DNA of 49,446 nucleotides from Chloroflexota bacterium (GCA_021789435.1 JAJYJO010000008.1:1-49446); one strand, 5' to 3'. Counted from the first letter of the stretch, positions 11,159 to 19,485 are shown. Notes: generated from the letters alone by a model not told the origin. Translations and numbers: made by a program.

Positions 11159-12066
11159 GGGGCGATCACGTCCTCCTCCAGGTAGCGCCCGAAGCTGGCC
11201 CCGGTGATGCGCTCGAAGGCGGCGACGTAGCGCTCGCGGGTGCCGGCCACGATCTCGGCCGGCAGCTCCGGCCCCGGATAGGTCTTGGCCCAGGGCTGGG
11301 TCTCCAGCCAGTCGCGGACGAACTGCTTGTCGAAGCTCGCCTGGGCGCGGCCGGGCTCGTAGGCGGCGGCGTCCCAGAAGCGGCTCGAATCCGGCGTCAG
11401 GACCTCGTCGATCAGGAGCAGGCGGCCGCTCTCCCGCTCGCGGCCGAACTCGAACTTGGTGTCGGCGAGCAGGATGCCGGCCCGCTCCGCGACGGTCGCC
11501 CCGTGGCGGTAGAGCCGGAGGGCCAGGTCGCGGACCTCCTCGGCGGCGGCGGCGCCGACGATCTCAACCATCCGCTCGAAGCTGATGTTCTCGTCGTGGC
11601 CGACCTCCTCCTTGGTGGCCGGGGTCAGGATCGGCTCCGCCAGGCGCTCGCTCTCGCGCAGGCCGGCCGGGAGGCGGACGCCGCAGATCTCGCCGCTCCG
11701 CAGGTAGTCCTTCCAGCCCGAGCCGGCGACGTAGCCGCGCACCACGACCTCGACCGGCAGGACGTCGCAGCGCCGGCAGAGCATGACCCGGCCGCGGAGC
11801 TCGGCCCGGCCCGCCTCGTCGGTCCAGCCGGCCGGCAGCCCGGCCGGGTCGGTGCCCAGGAGGTGGTTCGGGACGATCCCGGCCGTCTCGCCGAACCAGA
11901 AGCGGGAGAGGCCGGTCAGCACGCGGCCCTTGTCCGGGATCGGCGTCGGCAGGACGACGTCGAAGGCCGACAGGCGGTCGCTCGCCACCAGCAGGAGCCG
12001 GCCTGCGTCGAGCTCGTAGAGGTCGCGGACCTTGCCGGAACGGACGAACGACTCAGCGAGCGACAC
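11155..12066 (-). CDS. purC: SAICAR synthetase
   Basis: PurC joins CAIR and aspartate to give SAICAR (step 7). The 303-residue protein shows GKVRDLYEL, VASDRLSAFDVVLP, LPVEVVVRGYVAGSGWKDY, EPILTPATKEEVGHDENI, LADTKFEFG and LIDEVLTPDSSRFW, placing it in the longer fungal/bacterial PurC subfamily. The frame is open further upstream, but the GTG at 12066 is supported by a strong GGAGGAG four bases ahead and by the family N-terminus. It overlaps the end of purB by 14 bases, and its stop overlaps purS by four. Confidence 0.95.
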   Translation of the reverse strand: MSLAESFVRSGKVRDLYELDAGRLLLVASDRLSAFDVVLPTPIPDKGRVLTGLSRFWFGETAGIVPNHLLGTDPAGLPAGWTDEAGRAELRGRVMLCRRCDVLPVEVVVRGYVAGSGWKDYLRSGEICGVRLPAGLRESERLAEPILTPATKEEVGHDENISFERMVEIVGAAAAEEVRDLALRLYRHGATVAERAGILLADTKFEFGRERESGRLLLIDEVLTPDSSRFWDAAAYEPGRAQASFDKQFVRDWLETQPWAKTYPGPELPAEIVAGTRERYVAAFERITGASFGRYLEEDVIAP

Positions 12067-13387
12067 GGCGCTCCTCCTCCAGGTCGGCCTCGAGGGCATC
12101 GAGGCGGGCGATGACGGCGGGCACATTGCGGAGCACGACCGCGTCGTCGAAGCAGGCGTCCAGCTCGGCCAGCGGCAGGCGGCTGGCGACCGCAGGATCG
12201 GTGGCCAGCAGGCCCCGGAGCGGCAGCCGCTCGTCCGCGGCCCGCAGGGCGTTGCGCTGGACGATGGCGTAGGCCTCTTCCCGGGAGAGCCCGCCGCGCT
12301 CGACCAGGACCAGCAGGACCCGGCTCGAGGCGTGGAGCCCAAGGCCGCGCTCGATGTTCTCGCGCATCCGGTCGGGCCGGACCACGAGTCCCTCCACCAG
12401 GCCGGCGGTCCGGACCAGCATGTAGTCGAGCAGGATCGTCGCCCCCGGAAGGATGACCCGCTCGGCGGACGAGTGGCTGATGTCGCGCTCGTGCCAGAGG
12501 GGCTGATCCTCGAGGGCCGTCATGGCGTAGCCGCGCAGCAGGCGGGCCAAGCCGGCGATCCGCTCGCAGAGGATCGGGTTCCGCTTGTGGGGCATCGCCG
12601 AGGAGCCCTTCTGGCCGGCCCGGAACGGCTCCATCAGCTCGCCGATCTCGGTGTGCTGCAGGTTCCGGATCTCGGTCGCGAAGCGCTCGAGGCTGCCGCC
12701 GGTGACGGCGATGGCGGCCAGCAGGGCGGCGTGACGGTCGCGCTGGACGATCTGGGTCGAGACCGGGTCCACGTGAAGGCCGAGGTCTGCCAGCACCTCC
12801 GCCTCCAGGTCAGGCTCCAGGTGGCTGTAGGTGCCGACCGGGCCGGAGATCTTGCCCGTCGCCGCGTCGTCCACGGCCGCGGCCAGTCGTACCCGGTCGC
12901 GGGCCAGCTCGAAGGCCCAGCCGGCGATCTTGAGGCCGAGGGTCGTCGGCTCGGCGTGGACCGAGTGGGTCCGGCCCATCATCACGGTCGCCGCCTCCGC
13001 CCGTGCCCGCCGGACCAGGGCCACCAGCAGGGCCGCGGCATCGTCCAGCAGGCGCGCCCCGGCCGCCTGCAGCTGGAGGGCGAGGGCCGTGTCCACGACG
13101 TCGGAGCTGGTCAGGCCAAGGTGGAGGTACCGCCCCTCCGGCCCGACCGTCTCGGCCAGCTGGCTGACGAAGGCGATGACGTCGTGCTCGGTGGTCCGCT
13201 CGATCTCGGCGATTCGACCGACGTCCACCCGGGCCCGGGCCGCGATGGTCGCGTAGGCCTCCGCCGGCACCAGGCCGCGCCGCACCTGGGCGCGGGCGAC
13301 GGCCAGCTCGACCCGCAGCATCTGCTCGAAACGGGCCGCGTCGGTCCAGACGGCCCCCATATCGGGCAGGGTGTAGCGCGGGATCAT
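12053..13387 (-). CDS. purB: adenylosuccinate lyase
   Basis: PurB acts twice in the pathway, releasing fumarate from SAICAR and from adenylosuccinate. The 444-residue protein shows the fumarase/aspartase superfamily regions: RTTEHDVIAFV, HLGLTSSDVVDTAL, MMGRTHSVHAEPTT, and the signature loop GSSAMPHKRNP with the catalytic serine. WHERDISHSSAERV and the C-terminal lyase domain follow. The ATG at 13387 forms an ATGA overlap with purD; sequence upstream in the same frame is a purD shadow. Confidence 0.95.
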   Translation of the reverse strand: MIPRYTLPDMGAVWTDAARFEQMLRVELAVARAQVRRGLVPAEAYATIAARARVDVGRIAEIERTTEHDVIAFVSQLAETVGPEGRYLHLGLTSSDVVDTALALQLQAAGARLLDDAAALLVALVRRARAEAATVMMGRTHSVHAEPTTLGLKIAGWAFELARDRVRLAAAVDDAATGKISGPVGTYSHLEPDLEAEVLADLGLHVDPVSTQIVQRDRHAALLAAIAVTGGSLERFATEIRNLQHTEIGELMEPFRAGQKGSSAMPHKRNPILCERIAGLARLLRGYAMTALEDQPLWHERDISHSSAERVILPGATILLDYMLVRTAGLVEGLVVRPDRMRENIERGLGLHASSRVLLVLVERGGLSREEAYAIVQRNALRAADERLPLRGLLATDPAVASRLPLAELDACFDDAVVLRNVPAVIARLDALEADLEEERRVAR

Positions 13388-14796
13388 CGCCCGCTCCCGG
13401 CTGCGAGTCCACCGGCCCCGGCCGGAGCCCGCGTCACCTCCGGCGGCAGGTCGGCCGCGATGTCGTGCCGCCGCTGAAGACCGGCGAAGGTTATGGCGCC
13501 GGCGGCGCGTTCCGCCCGGCGGCGGGCCGCCGCCAGGTCGTGGCCGAGGCCGACGACCGCCAGGACCCGGCCGCCGCGGGTCCGGTACGTGCCGTCCGGA
13601 TCGCGCCCGGTGCCGGCGTGGAAGACGAGCGCTCGCCTGGCGGCTCCCGCACCGAGGCCGTCGATCCGGTCGCCGGGCCGCGGCGCCTCGGGATAGCCGG
13701 CCGCGGCGAGCACGACCGCGACGGCCGCGTCGTCGGTCGTGGGCAGGAGCGGGCCGTGCAGGCCCAGCCCGGCCGCCGCGCCGGCCAGCCCGCCGCGAGC
13801 GGCGGCGAGGAGCAGCGGCGCCAGCGGCAGCGCCAGGCGGGGCAGCAGGACCTGGGCCTCCGGGTCGCCGAAGCGGGCATTGCACTCGAGGAGGACCGGG
13901 CCGCGGTCGGTCAGGATCAGCCCCGCGTAGAGCGCGCCGCGGAATGGGCTGCCGCGCCGGGCGAGGGCGGCCAGGATCGGTCGGTGGACGGTCTCGACGA
14001 GGGCGGCGGCGAGGCTCTCCGGCAGGTCCGGCAAGGGGCTGTAGGCGCCCATGCCGCCGGTGTTGGGTCCGCGGTCCGCGTCGAGGAGCCGCTTGTGGTC
14101 GCGGGCCGCCGGCAGGGCGAGCGCCGTCTGCCCGTCCGCAAGGGCGATCAGCGAGGCTTCCCGGCCGACCAGCCGCTCCTCCACGACGACCCGCGGTCCC
14201 GGCCGCTCCCCGCCGGCCGCGAAGACCGCGGCCAGGGCTCGCTCGGCGGCTGGCAGGTCGTCGCAGACGGTCACGCCCTTGCCGCCGGCCAGCCCGTCCG
14301 CCTTGATCACGACGCCGGGCGAGCGGGGCGCGGCGACCAGCTCCCGGGCCAGGGCGAGCGCCGGGCCGGGCGCCTCGAAGGCCCTGCCCCGGGCGGTCCG
14401 GACGCCGGCCTCCGCGGCCACTTCCCGGCAGAAGGCCTTGCTCGTCTCGATCCGCGCGGCCGCCGCGGACGGGCCGAAGGTCGGGATCCCGGCCACCACC
14501 AGCGCGTCGGCCAGCCCTGCCGCGAGCGGCCCCTCCGGGCCGATCACCACCAGGCCGACGCCCTCCCGCCGGGCCAGCCCGGTCAGCGCCGCGACGTCCG
14601 TGGCCGCGACCGCCGGGAAGCAGGTCACCCGGGGCTCAGCCCCGATGGCGTCGGAACCCGGCGCGGCGAGGACCCGCTCGACGCCCGCCTCGCGGGCAAG
14701 GCGCCAGGCGAGGGCGTGCTCGCGCCCACCGCTCCCGACGACCAGGATCCGGGCCGGCCCGCCGGTCGAGCCGGTCGTCGCGTTCGCCGCCTTCAC
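13384..14796 (-). CDS. purD: phosphoribosylamine--glycine ligase (GAR synthetase)
   Basis: PurD makes GAR from phosphoribosylamine, glycine and ATP (step 2). The 470-residue ATP-grasp enzyme shows ILVVGSGGREHALAW near the start, GPEGPLAAGLADAL, VIKADGLAGGKGV, the ATP-binding PAARDHKRLLDADRGPNTGGMGAYSP and the metal-binding LLECNARFGDPE. A GTG at 14796, shortly after the purA stop at 14801, is the most likely start; it gives a short leader before the Rossmann strand. The C-terminus is longer than usual by a Pro/Ala/Gly tail. Confidence 0.93.
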   Translation of the reverse strand: MKAANATTGSTGGPARILVVGSGGREHALAWRLAREAGVERVLAAPGSDAIGAEPRVTCFPAVAATDVAALTGLARREGVGLVVIGPEGPLAAGLADALVVAGIPTFGPSAAAARIETSKAFCREVAAEAGVRTARGRAFEAPGPALALARELVAAPRSPGVVIKADGLAGGKGVTVCDDLPAAERALAAVFAAGGERPGPRVVVEERLVGREASLIALADGQTALALPAARDHKRLLDADRGPNTGGMGAYSPLPDLPESLAAALVETVHRPILAALARRGSPFRGALYAGLILTDRGPVLLECNARFGDPEAQVLLPRLALPLAPLLLAAARGGLAGAAAGLGLHGPLLPTTDDAAVAVVLAAAGYPEAPRPGDRIDGLGAGAARRALVFHAGTGRDPDGTYRTRGGRVLAVVGLGHDLAAARRRAERAAGAITFAGLQRRHDIAADLPPEVTRAPAGAGGLAAGSGR

Positions 14797-14800
14797 ACCC

Positions 14801-16105
14801 TCACCCCGCAAGCCGCGCCCGAACCGGTCGGTCCCGCCGGTGGATCGTCTCGGTCCGCTCAGCTCCGACCGAGACCAGGCTGATGGGCACGCCGGCCAGC
14901 TCCTCAAGGGCGTCGACATAGGCGGCCGCGGCGGCGGGCAGCTCCGCAACCGAGCGCGCCCCGCCGATCGAGCCCTCCCAGCCGGGGAACCGCTCGTAGA
15001 CGGGGACGGCGCGGGCGAGCACGTCGGCGTCGGACGGCCACCACTCGACCCGGTCGCCGTCGACCTCGTAGGCGACGCAGACCAGGATCTCCTCGAGGCC
15101 GGACAGGATGTCCAGCTTGTTCAGCATGACGGAGCTGACGCTGTTGACGGCCACCGCGTAGCGGAGCGGGACGGCATCGAGCCAGCCCACCCGGCGCGGC
15201 CGGCCGGTCACCACGCCGAACTCGCGGCCCCGCTCGGCGATCCCGCGGCCGACCGCCTCGTGGAGCTCGGTCGGGAACGGTCCGCTGCCGACCCGGGTGG
15301 CATAGGCCTTCATCACCCCGATCACCTCGTCGACCTGGAGCGGCCCGATGCCGCCGCCGGTGCAGGCGCCGCCCGCCACCGGGTTGGACGAGGTCACGTA
15401 CGGGTAGCTGCCGTGGTCCAGGTCGAGGAGCGTCCCCTGGGCGCCCTCGAACAGGATCCCCTCGCCGCGGGCTAGGGCCGCCTGGACGAGCGCGGTCGTG
15501 TCGGCCAGGTGGGGGCGCAGACGCTCTCCCCAGCCGAGGGCGGTCGCGATCATCTCCTCGAGGTCGAAGCCATCGAGGCCATGCGTGCGGCGGAGGACCG
15601 TGTTCTTGTCGGGCAGGATCCGCGTCAGCCGGCGCCGCAGGCCGGCCGGGTCGAGCAGGTCCTCCATCCGGATGCCGATCCGCCAGGCCCGGTCTGCGTA
15701 GGCGGGCCCGATGCCGCGCCGGGTCGTGCCGACGGCGGCGCCCGCCAGGCGCGCCTCCATGGCCCCGTCCAGGGCGACGTGGTAGGGCATGATCACGTGG
15801 GCGTGGCGGCTGACGCGGACCCGGTCGACGGCGATCCCGCGCCCGGCCAGCATCCCCAGCTCGGCGATCAGGGTGGCGGGATTGACCACGACTCCGTTCC
15901 CGATCACCGGCCGGATGTGCGGGTAGAGCACGCCCGACGGCACCAGCTGCAGCTTGAAGACGGCGTCGCCCAGCACGATGGTGTGGCCGGCGTTGTCGCC
16001 GCCCTGGTAGCGGACCACCATGGCGACCTGCTCGGCCAGCAGGTCCGTGGCCTTGCCCTTGCCCTCGTCGCCCCACTGGAGGCCCACGATCACGCTGGCG
16101 GGCAC
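14801..16105 (-). CDS. purA: adenylosuccinate synthetase
   Basis: PurA joins IMP and aspartate with GTP hydrolysis, the first step from IMP to AMP. The 434-residue protein starts near GLQWGDEGKGKATD (P-loop and catalytic Asp), then GGDNAGHTIV (catalytic His), GTTRRGIGPAYADR, LFEGAQGTLLDLDHG, GVMKAYATRVGSGPFPTE, GRPRRVGWLD and the NKLD guanine-binding motif. The GTG at 16105 has GGAGG six bases upstream. It is the first gene of the ten-gene purine cluster, which is unusual in that AMP-branch genes precede the IMP pathway. A leader of up to 250 bases with a terminator-like hairpin precedes it. Confidence 0.95.
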   Translation of the reverse strand: MPASVIVGLQWGDEGKGKATDLLAEQVAMVVRYQGGDNAGHTIVLGDAVFKLQLVPSGVLYPHIRPVIGNGVVVNPATLIAELGMLAGRGIAVDRVRVSRHAHVIMPYHVALDGAMEARLAGAAVGTTRRGIGPAYADRAWRIGIRMEDLLDPAGLRRRLTRILPDKNTVLRRTHGLDGFDLEEMIATALGWGERLRPHLADTTALVQAALARGEGILFEGAQGTLLDLDHGSYPYVTSSNPVAGGACTGGGIGPLQVDEVIGVMKAYATRVGSGPFPTELHEAVGRGIAERGREFGVVTGRPRRVGWLDAVPLRYAVAVNSVSSVMLNKLDILSGLEEILVCVAYEVDGDRVEWWPSDADVLARAVPVYERFPGWEGSIGGARSVAELPAAAAAYVDALEELAGVPISLVSVGAERTETIHRRDRPVRARLAG

Positions 16106-16172
16106 GCCTGGCCTCCGATCGCCGGCGCCCGTCCGGCGGCCCGCGGATCGCGGAGGCCGGCTCGGGCAAACG

Positions 16173-16202
16173 AAAAGGCCCTCGGCCGGGCGGCCGGGGA
16201 CC
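16173..16202 (-). terminator. terminator-like hairpin in the purA leader (possible attenuator)
   Basis: Read on the minus strand, two 12-base arms (16191-16202 and 16177-16188) pair with one G-U and one mismatch and are followed at once by TTTT, then CGTTTG. This is the layout of an intrinsic terminator. It lies about 70 bases before the purA start and downstream of the candidate promoter, so it could stop transcripts before the purine genes. I could not fit the upstream leader to a known riboswitch family. Confidence 0.45.
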
Positions 16203-16354
16203 TGGATAGACTGCCCCCGCCGTGGGACGCCGGGACGGCGACCCGGGGGTCGAAGGTGCTCGTCCGTCTCACGGAGCGGACGTCGCGCCTTCCTCGGGCA
16301 ACGGCTCCTCCTCTGTGCGCTTCCGCGCTGTTGCCGGGGGTCGAGGACGCGGGG

Positions 16355-16360
16355 AGTATA
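16355..16360 (-). promoter_or_regulatory. candidate -10 box for the purine operon
   Basis: The minus strand reads TATACT, close to the consensus TATAAT and rare in such GC-rich DNA. The bases 17 upstream do not resemble TTGACA. If used, transcription would start near 16348 and give a leader of about 240 bases before purA. Confidence 0.3.
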
Positions 16361-16435
16361 ACAGCCCGGACCCGATCCCCCGGGGCTCGGCTCGGGGGGC
16401 GACTCCGCGAACGCCGGCCGCCCGGTCGCCGGCCC

Positions 16436-16483
16436 GGCTCGCCCCCCGGTCACGACTCGCCCCCCGGTCACGGCTCGCCCCCC
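16436..16483. repeat. 18-bp direct repeats upstream of the riboswitch promoter
   Basis: Two full copies of an 18-base unit (16436-16453 and 16454-16471) differ at one base, and the first 12 bases of a third copy follow (16472-16483). The array ends ten bases before the -35 box of the thrC promoter, a position suited to an activator or repressor binding site. No protein can be assigned. Confidence 0.6.
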
Positions 16484-16493
16484 CGGGGCGCGA

Positions 16494-16522
16494 TTGACGA
16501 TCCCGCCGCCAGCCCGTAGCAT
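16494..16522 (+). promoter_or_regulatory. sigma-70-type promoter for the SAM riboswitch/thrC transcript
   Basis: TTGACG at 16494-16499 and TAGCAT at 16517-16522 are separated by exactly 17 bases. Transcription would begin near 16529, about a dozen bases before the first riboswitch stem. This is the best-formed promoter I can see in the window. Confidence 0.7.
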
Positions 16523-16541
16523 CCGCCCCACAACCGAATAG

Positions 16542-16652
16542 CCTTATCAAGAGTGGCGGAGGGACCGGCCCGATGAAGCCCGACAACCAGCCGATCGGCA
16601 GGAGCCGACCGACCAGGTGCCAAATCCGAGCAGGACATCCTGCGAGATAAGG
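16542..16652 (+). promoter_or_regulatory. SAM-I (S-box) riboswitch
   Basis: The conserved S-box elements appear in order: CCTTATC (16542-16548) and the complementary GATAAGG (16646-16652) forming stem P1, then AAGAGTGGCGGAGGGA, GGCCCGATGAAGCCC, CAACC, the variable P3 region, GGTGCCAAATCC and a GCAGG...CCTGC P4 hairpin. This is the SAM-I core, which binds S-adenosylmethionine. A terminator hairpin begins nine bases later, so binding of SAM should favour termination, the usual off-switch. The regulated gene is thrC, 149 bases downstream. Confidence 0.93.
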
Positions 16653-16660
16653 GATACCCA

Positions 16661-16687
16661 GACCCTTCCTCGACAGGAAGGGTCTTC
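16661..16687 (+). terminator. riboswitch expression-platform terminator
   Basis: GACCCTTCCT (16661-16670) pairs perfectly over 10 bp with AGGAAGGGTC (16675-16684) around a CGAC tetraloop, followed by a weak TT-CT-T tract. The 3' arm of riboswitch stem P1 (AAGGG) could instead pair with CCCTT of this hairpin, which would give the antiterminator expected when SAM is absent. Confidence 0.8.
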
Positions 16688-16800
16688 TGATAGTCCGGCC
16701 ATTGCCCGGCAGAGACCCTCCCCGCTCCGGCCTCCGGCGTCGGGCGACCGTCCCCTCCCCGACCCATCACCGCGGCCGACCGCGGACTAGGAGCGCGACG

Positions 16801-18156
16801 ATGACGACCCAGAGCCTGGCGACGACCGGACGACCCAGCCCGCTCGGCCGCGCCATGGCGATGGCCGGCGATCGCCCGGGCGCCGCGCCGGCGACGGGGC
16901 GGCGTCACGTGGTCGGGCTGTGCTGTCGCAACTGCGGCCGCCCCCAGGAGTTGGGGCCGAGCTACGTCTGCCCGGCCTGCTTCGGGCCCCTCGAGGTCGT
17001 CTACGACTACGGCGTCGCGCGCGAAACCCTGACCCGCGATGCGCTGGCCGGGCGGCCGGCGGGGATCTGGCGCTACCTCGAGCTGCTGCCCGTCGCCGCT
17101 GCACCGGCCCGCGGCCTGGCGGTGGGCGGCACGCCCCTGGTGGCCGCGGGTCGCCTCGCCGACGACCTCGGCCTGGAGCGGCTCTGGCTCAAGGACGACA
17201 CGCGCAACCCCACCCTCTCCTTCAAGGACCGCGTCGTCGCGATGGCCGCGGCGCGGGCCCTGGAGTTCGGCTTCGACACGCTCGCCTGCGCTTCGACCGG
17301 CAACCTGGCGGGCGCCACCGCAGCCGCGGCCGCGCGGCTGGGATTGCGGGCCTTCGTCTTCGTGCCGGCCGACGTGGAGCCGGCCAAGATCGACCACGCC
17401 CTGGCCTACGGCGCGACCGTCGTGCCCGTCGAAGGCAGCTACGACCAGATCAACCGGCTGAGCCTGGAGATCGCGGAGGACCACGGCTGGGCCTTCGTGA
17501 ACATCAACCTCCGGCCGTACTACGCGGAGGGCTCGAAGACCCTGGCCTTCGAGGTGGCCGAGCAACTCGGCTGGCGGCTGCCCGATGCCGTGGTCGCGCC
17601 GATCGCCTCGGGCTCGCTCTTCACCAAGATCGCCAAGGGCTTCCGCGAACTGGTGGAGGTCGGCCTGGTGGCCCCCCGGCCGGTCCGGTTCGTCGGCGCC
17701 CAGGCGGAGGGCTGCGCTCCCGTCGCGTCGGCCTTCGCGACGGGAGCAGAGCGGATCACCCCGGTCCGCGAGCCCAGGACGCTGGTCAAGTCCCTCGCGA
17801 TCGGCGACCCCGCCGACGGCCGCTACGCCGTGGAGCTGGCCCGCGGGACGGGCGGCTCGATCGAGGCGGTTCCCGACGTGCGCACCGCGGCGGCGATCGG
17901 GCGGCTGGCGGCCCTGGAAGGGATCTTCGCCGAGACGGCGGCCGGGGCCACCCTCGGCGCGCTCGAGCAGGCGCTCGCCCGCGGCGTGATCCGCCCCGAC
18001 GAGGAGGTGGTGGCGCTGCTGACCGGCAACGGCGTCAAGACGCCCGAGGCCCGCGCCCACGGCCTCGAGCCCCAGGAGGGCGCCCCGGATCGGGCGGGCC
18101 TGGCGCGCCCGATCCGTCCAACTCTGACGGCCTTCGACGCCTGGTACGGGGCCTGA
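16801..18156 (+). CDS. thrC: threonine synthase or threonine-synthase-like PLP enzyme
   Basis: Threonine synthase converts O-phosphohomoserine to threonine with pyridoxal phosphate. The 451-residue protein has an N-terminal zinc-ribbon (C42-x2-C45 and C57-x2-C60), then the fold-type II PLP core: TPLV, NPTLSFKDR with Schiff-base lysine K142, ASTGNLAGATAAAAA, GSYDQINRLS and LTGNGVKTPEA. The ATG at 16801 has AGGAG five bases upstream; the open frame begins earlier but only over the leader. A SAM-I riboswitch controls it, which is not the expected logic for a threonine enzyme because SAM is the product of the competing methionine branch. A related fold-type II enzyme serving methionine or cysteine synthesis is possible. 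Confidence 0.85.
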   Translation: MTTQSLATTGRPSPLGRAMAMAGDRPGAAPATGRRHVVGLCCRNCGRPQELGPSYVCPACFGPLEVVYDYGVARETLTRDALAGRPAGIWRYLELLPVAAAPARGLAVGGTPLVAAGRLADDLGLERLWLKDDTRNPTLSFKDRVVAMAAARALEFGFDTLACASTGNLAGATAAAAARLGLRAFVFVPADVEPAKIDHALAYGATVVPVEGSYDQINRLSLEIAEDHGWAFVNINLRPYYAEGSKTLAFEVAEQLGWRLPDAVVAPIASGSLFTKIAKGFRELVEVGLVAPRPVRFVGAQAEGCAPVASAFATGAERITPVREPRTLVKSLAIGDPADGRYAVELARGTGGSIEAVPDVRTAAAIGRLAALEGIFAETAAGATLGALEQALARGVIRPDEEVVALLTGNGVKTPEARAHGLEPQEGAPDRAGLARPIRPTLTAFDAWYGA

Positions 18157-18397
18157 CGACCTCCGCAGGAGGGCCCGGCCCGGCCCGGGCGAGTTCGGGC
18201 AAGTCGGCGCGGCGCCCCTCAGCGCGTCCTCGGCGGCCGCGGGCCCGGCGGCGCGTCATCGCCTCGCGCCCGGTCGGCGTGCAGTCACGAGTGAGCCGCC
18301 GCCAAGCGGGGCCTGCTAGCGTCGGCCTCGCCCGCCGTGCCCGCCGCCACGACGGCCGGCTCCGGCGCCGCCGACCGGCCAGGGAGGAGTTCGGACC
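18157..18397 (+). other. intergenic spacer before ssb
   Basis: This GC-rich spacer separates thrC from the ssb start. It contains a GGGAGGAG ribosome-binding site just before 18398. I see no coding frame of substance and no clear promoter box pair. Confidence 0.5.
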
Positions 18398-18556
18398 GTG
18401 AACAAGGTCCTGTTGACCGGGCGCCTGACGCGCGACCCGGAGCTGCGGACGCTGGCCAGCGGCAAGACCGTCACCCAGTTCATGGTGGCGACCAACGAGT
18501 ACCGCGGCAACGGCCAGGAGAAGGCCGAGTACCACTGCAATAGCAAGGTTTATTAG
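18398..18556 (+). pseudogene. ssb: single-stranded DNA-binding protein, 5' fragment
   Basis: From a GTG with GGGAGGAG upstream, the frame encodes 52 residues that match the start of bacterial SSB: NKVLLTGRLTRDPELRT, LASGKTVTQFMVATNEY and EKAEYH. Normal SSBs continue after EYH with a VVxWGRLAE-like strand, but here the frame runs C-N-S-K-V-Y and stops. About two thirds of the OB fold is missing. The matching 3' part of the gene is found at 32404-32618, so the gene was split by the island between them. SSB is essential, so another intact copy must exist elsewhere if this assembly is right. Confidence 0.9.
18539..18548 (+). repeat. 10-bp direct repeat at the left island edge
   Basis: AATAGCAAGG occurs here and again at 32398-32407. 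In both places it sits inside ssb sequence and is read in the same phase (Asn-Ser-Lys). It is the likely junction or target-site sequence of the island. Confidence 0.65.
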
Positions 18557-18738
18557 CTGGCACGTGATAGCAACTGGCGACGTCAGGCCGAGCGAAGCGC
18601 GCCTGCACATCCAACCGCGATGGGAGTCTTTCCAGGGCGGACACGGGCCCCGACGGCCGCCGACCCGCTCCCCACCACCTGGCGCGGTCCGGAGCGGGGC
18701 CCGAGGCTTGAGCCTAGACCTCCCCGATTGGCGGCGAC

Positions 18739-18996
18739 TTACCGGTTCGCCGCTGAGGCTCCAGGCACACGAGTCGCCGGCGCAGCAGGCTCGACCAAAC
18801 GGAGCACGAACAAGCAGGCGATCCAGACGGCCGAGGCCGCGGTCACCGGCCATGGGTCTGTTGCAGGGTTCGTGGGCGTGGCCAGGACGGCCCAGAGCAA
18901 GCCCGGACCGACGACCACCAGCAGGGTGGCGATAACCTCCTCTACCAAGGCCCCGACACGACGAGCGCCCACGATGCGAAGCCGACCCAGGTCCAT
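18739..18996 (-). CDS. small two-helix membrane protein
   Basis: The 85-residue protein starts at an ATG with GGAGGGG upstream. It has two hydrophobic stretches, about residues 18-39 (VIATLLVVVGPGLLWAVLA) and 53-68 (ASAVWIACLFVLRLV), separated by a short polar loop, so it is probably an inner-membrane hairpin. It diverges from the 19030 gene with only 33 bases between the start codons, which suggests a shared regulatory region. I do not recognise a family. In a defence island a small membrane protein could be an effector or anchor, but nothing in the sequence proves that. Confidence 0.55.
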   Translation of the reverse strand: MDLGRLRIVGARRVGALVEEVIATLLVVVGPGLLWAVLATPTNPATDPWPVTAASAVWIACLFVLRLVEPAAPATRVPGASAANR

Positions 18997-19029
18997 TCCA
19001 AACCCCTCCAGACCCCGGAGCGTGAGACT

Positions 19030-19485
19030 ATGAGCGACATGGTCGAAGCACTCGACGCGTTGGTCCTGTCCGCCCTCCAGCGGCGGCCAGGAGCCACCGT
19101 GTTCATCCTGCCCCGAGCCGACGGCCAGTACAGCAACCATGCCACGGACACGGTCGCCCTACTTGAAGAGACCGGAGTGGTCGTGGACTACGCCACGGAT
19201 CCCATGGCAACTGGAGTCCACGCCGAGAAGTCCGCCGACCTGATCCTCCCGCCCCTGCTCGTTATCTTCAGCGACGCGAAGGCCCTGTGGAGCGCGATTA
19301 GCGGAGTCCTGTACGTGATCCGATGGTTCTCGGACCACCGTTCAAACCACCGAGTGTCGATAGACGTCACCCTCCAGCAGGGCTCGGATGGCTCATCACG
19401 CCGCACCGTCGGCATCAAAGGCGCGACCGCCGATGAGGCGGAGCGGTTGCTTCGGGCCGCCGGGCGGATTAGGCCGCCAAAGTGA
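19030..19485 (+). CDS. unrecognised protein with a central hydrophobic segment
   Basis: This 151-residue protein begins MSDMVEALDALVLSAL. A hydrophobic stretch runs from about residue 70 to 100 (LILPPLLVIFSDAKALWSAI, then GVLYVIRWF), followed by a beta-rich, charged C-terminal part and a final helix (ADEAERLLRAAGRI). The layout is a cytoplasmic N-terminal domain, a possible membrane-associated segment and a small C-terminal domain. It overlaps the next gene by four bases (GTGA), so the two are almost certainly co-translated. I do not recognise the family and assign no function. Confidence 0.65.
   Translation: MSDMVEALDALVLSALQRRPGATVFILPRADGQYSNHATDTVALLEETGVVVDYATDPMATGVHAEKSADLILPPLLVIFSDAKALWSAISGVLYVIRWFSDHRSNHRVSIDVTLQQGSDGSSRRTVGIKGATADEAERLLRAAGRIRPPK

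Noticed and set aside
16106-16360. PRPP, guanidine or T-box riboswitch in the purA leader
   Set aside because: I looked for their conserved cores and could not find them; only a terminator-like hairpin is supported.
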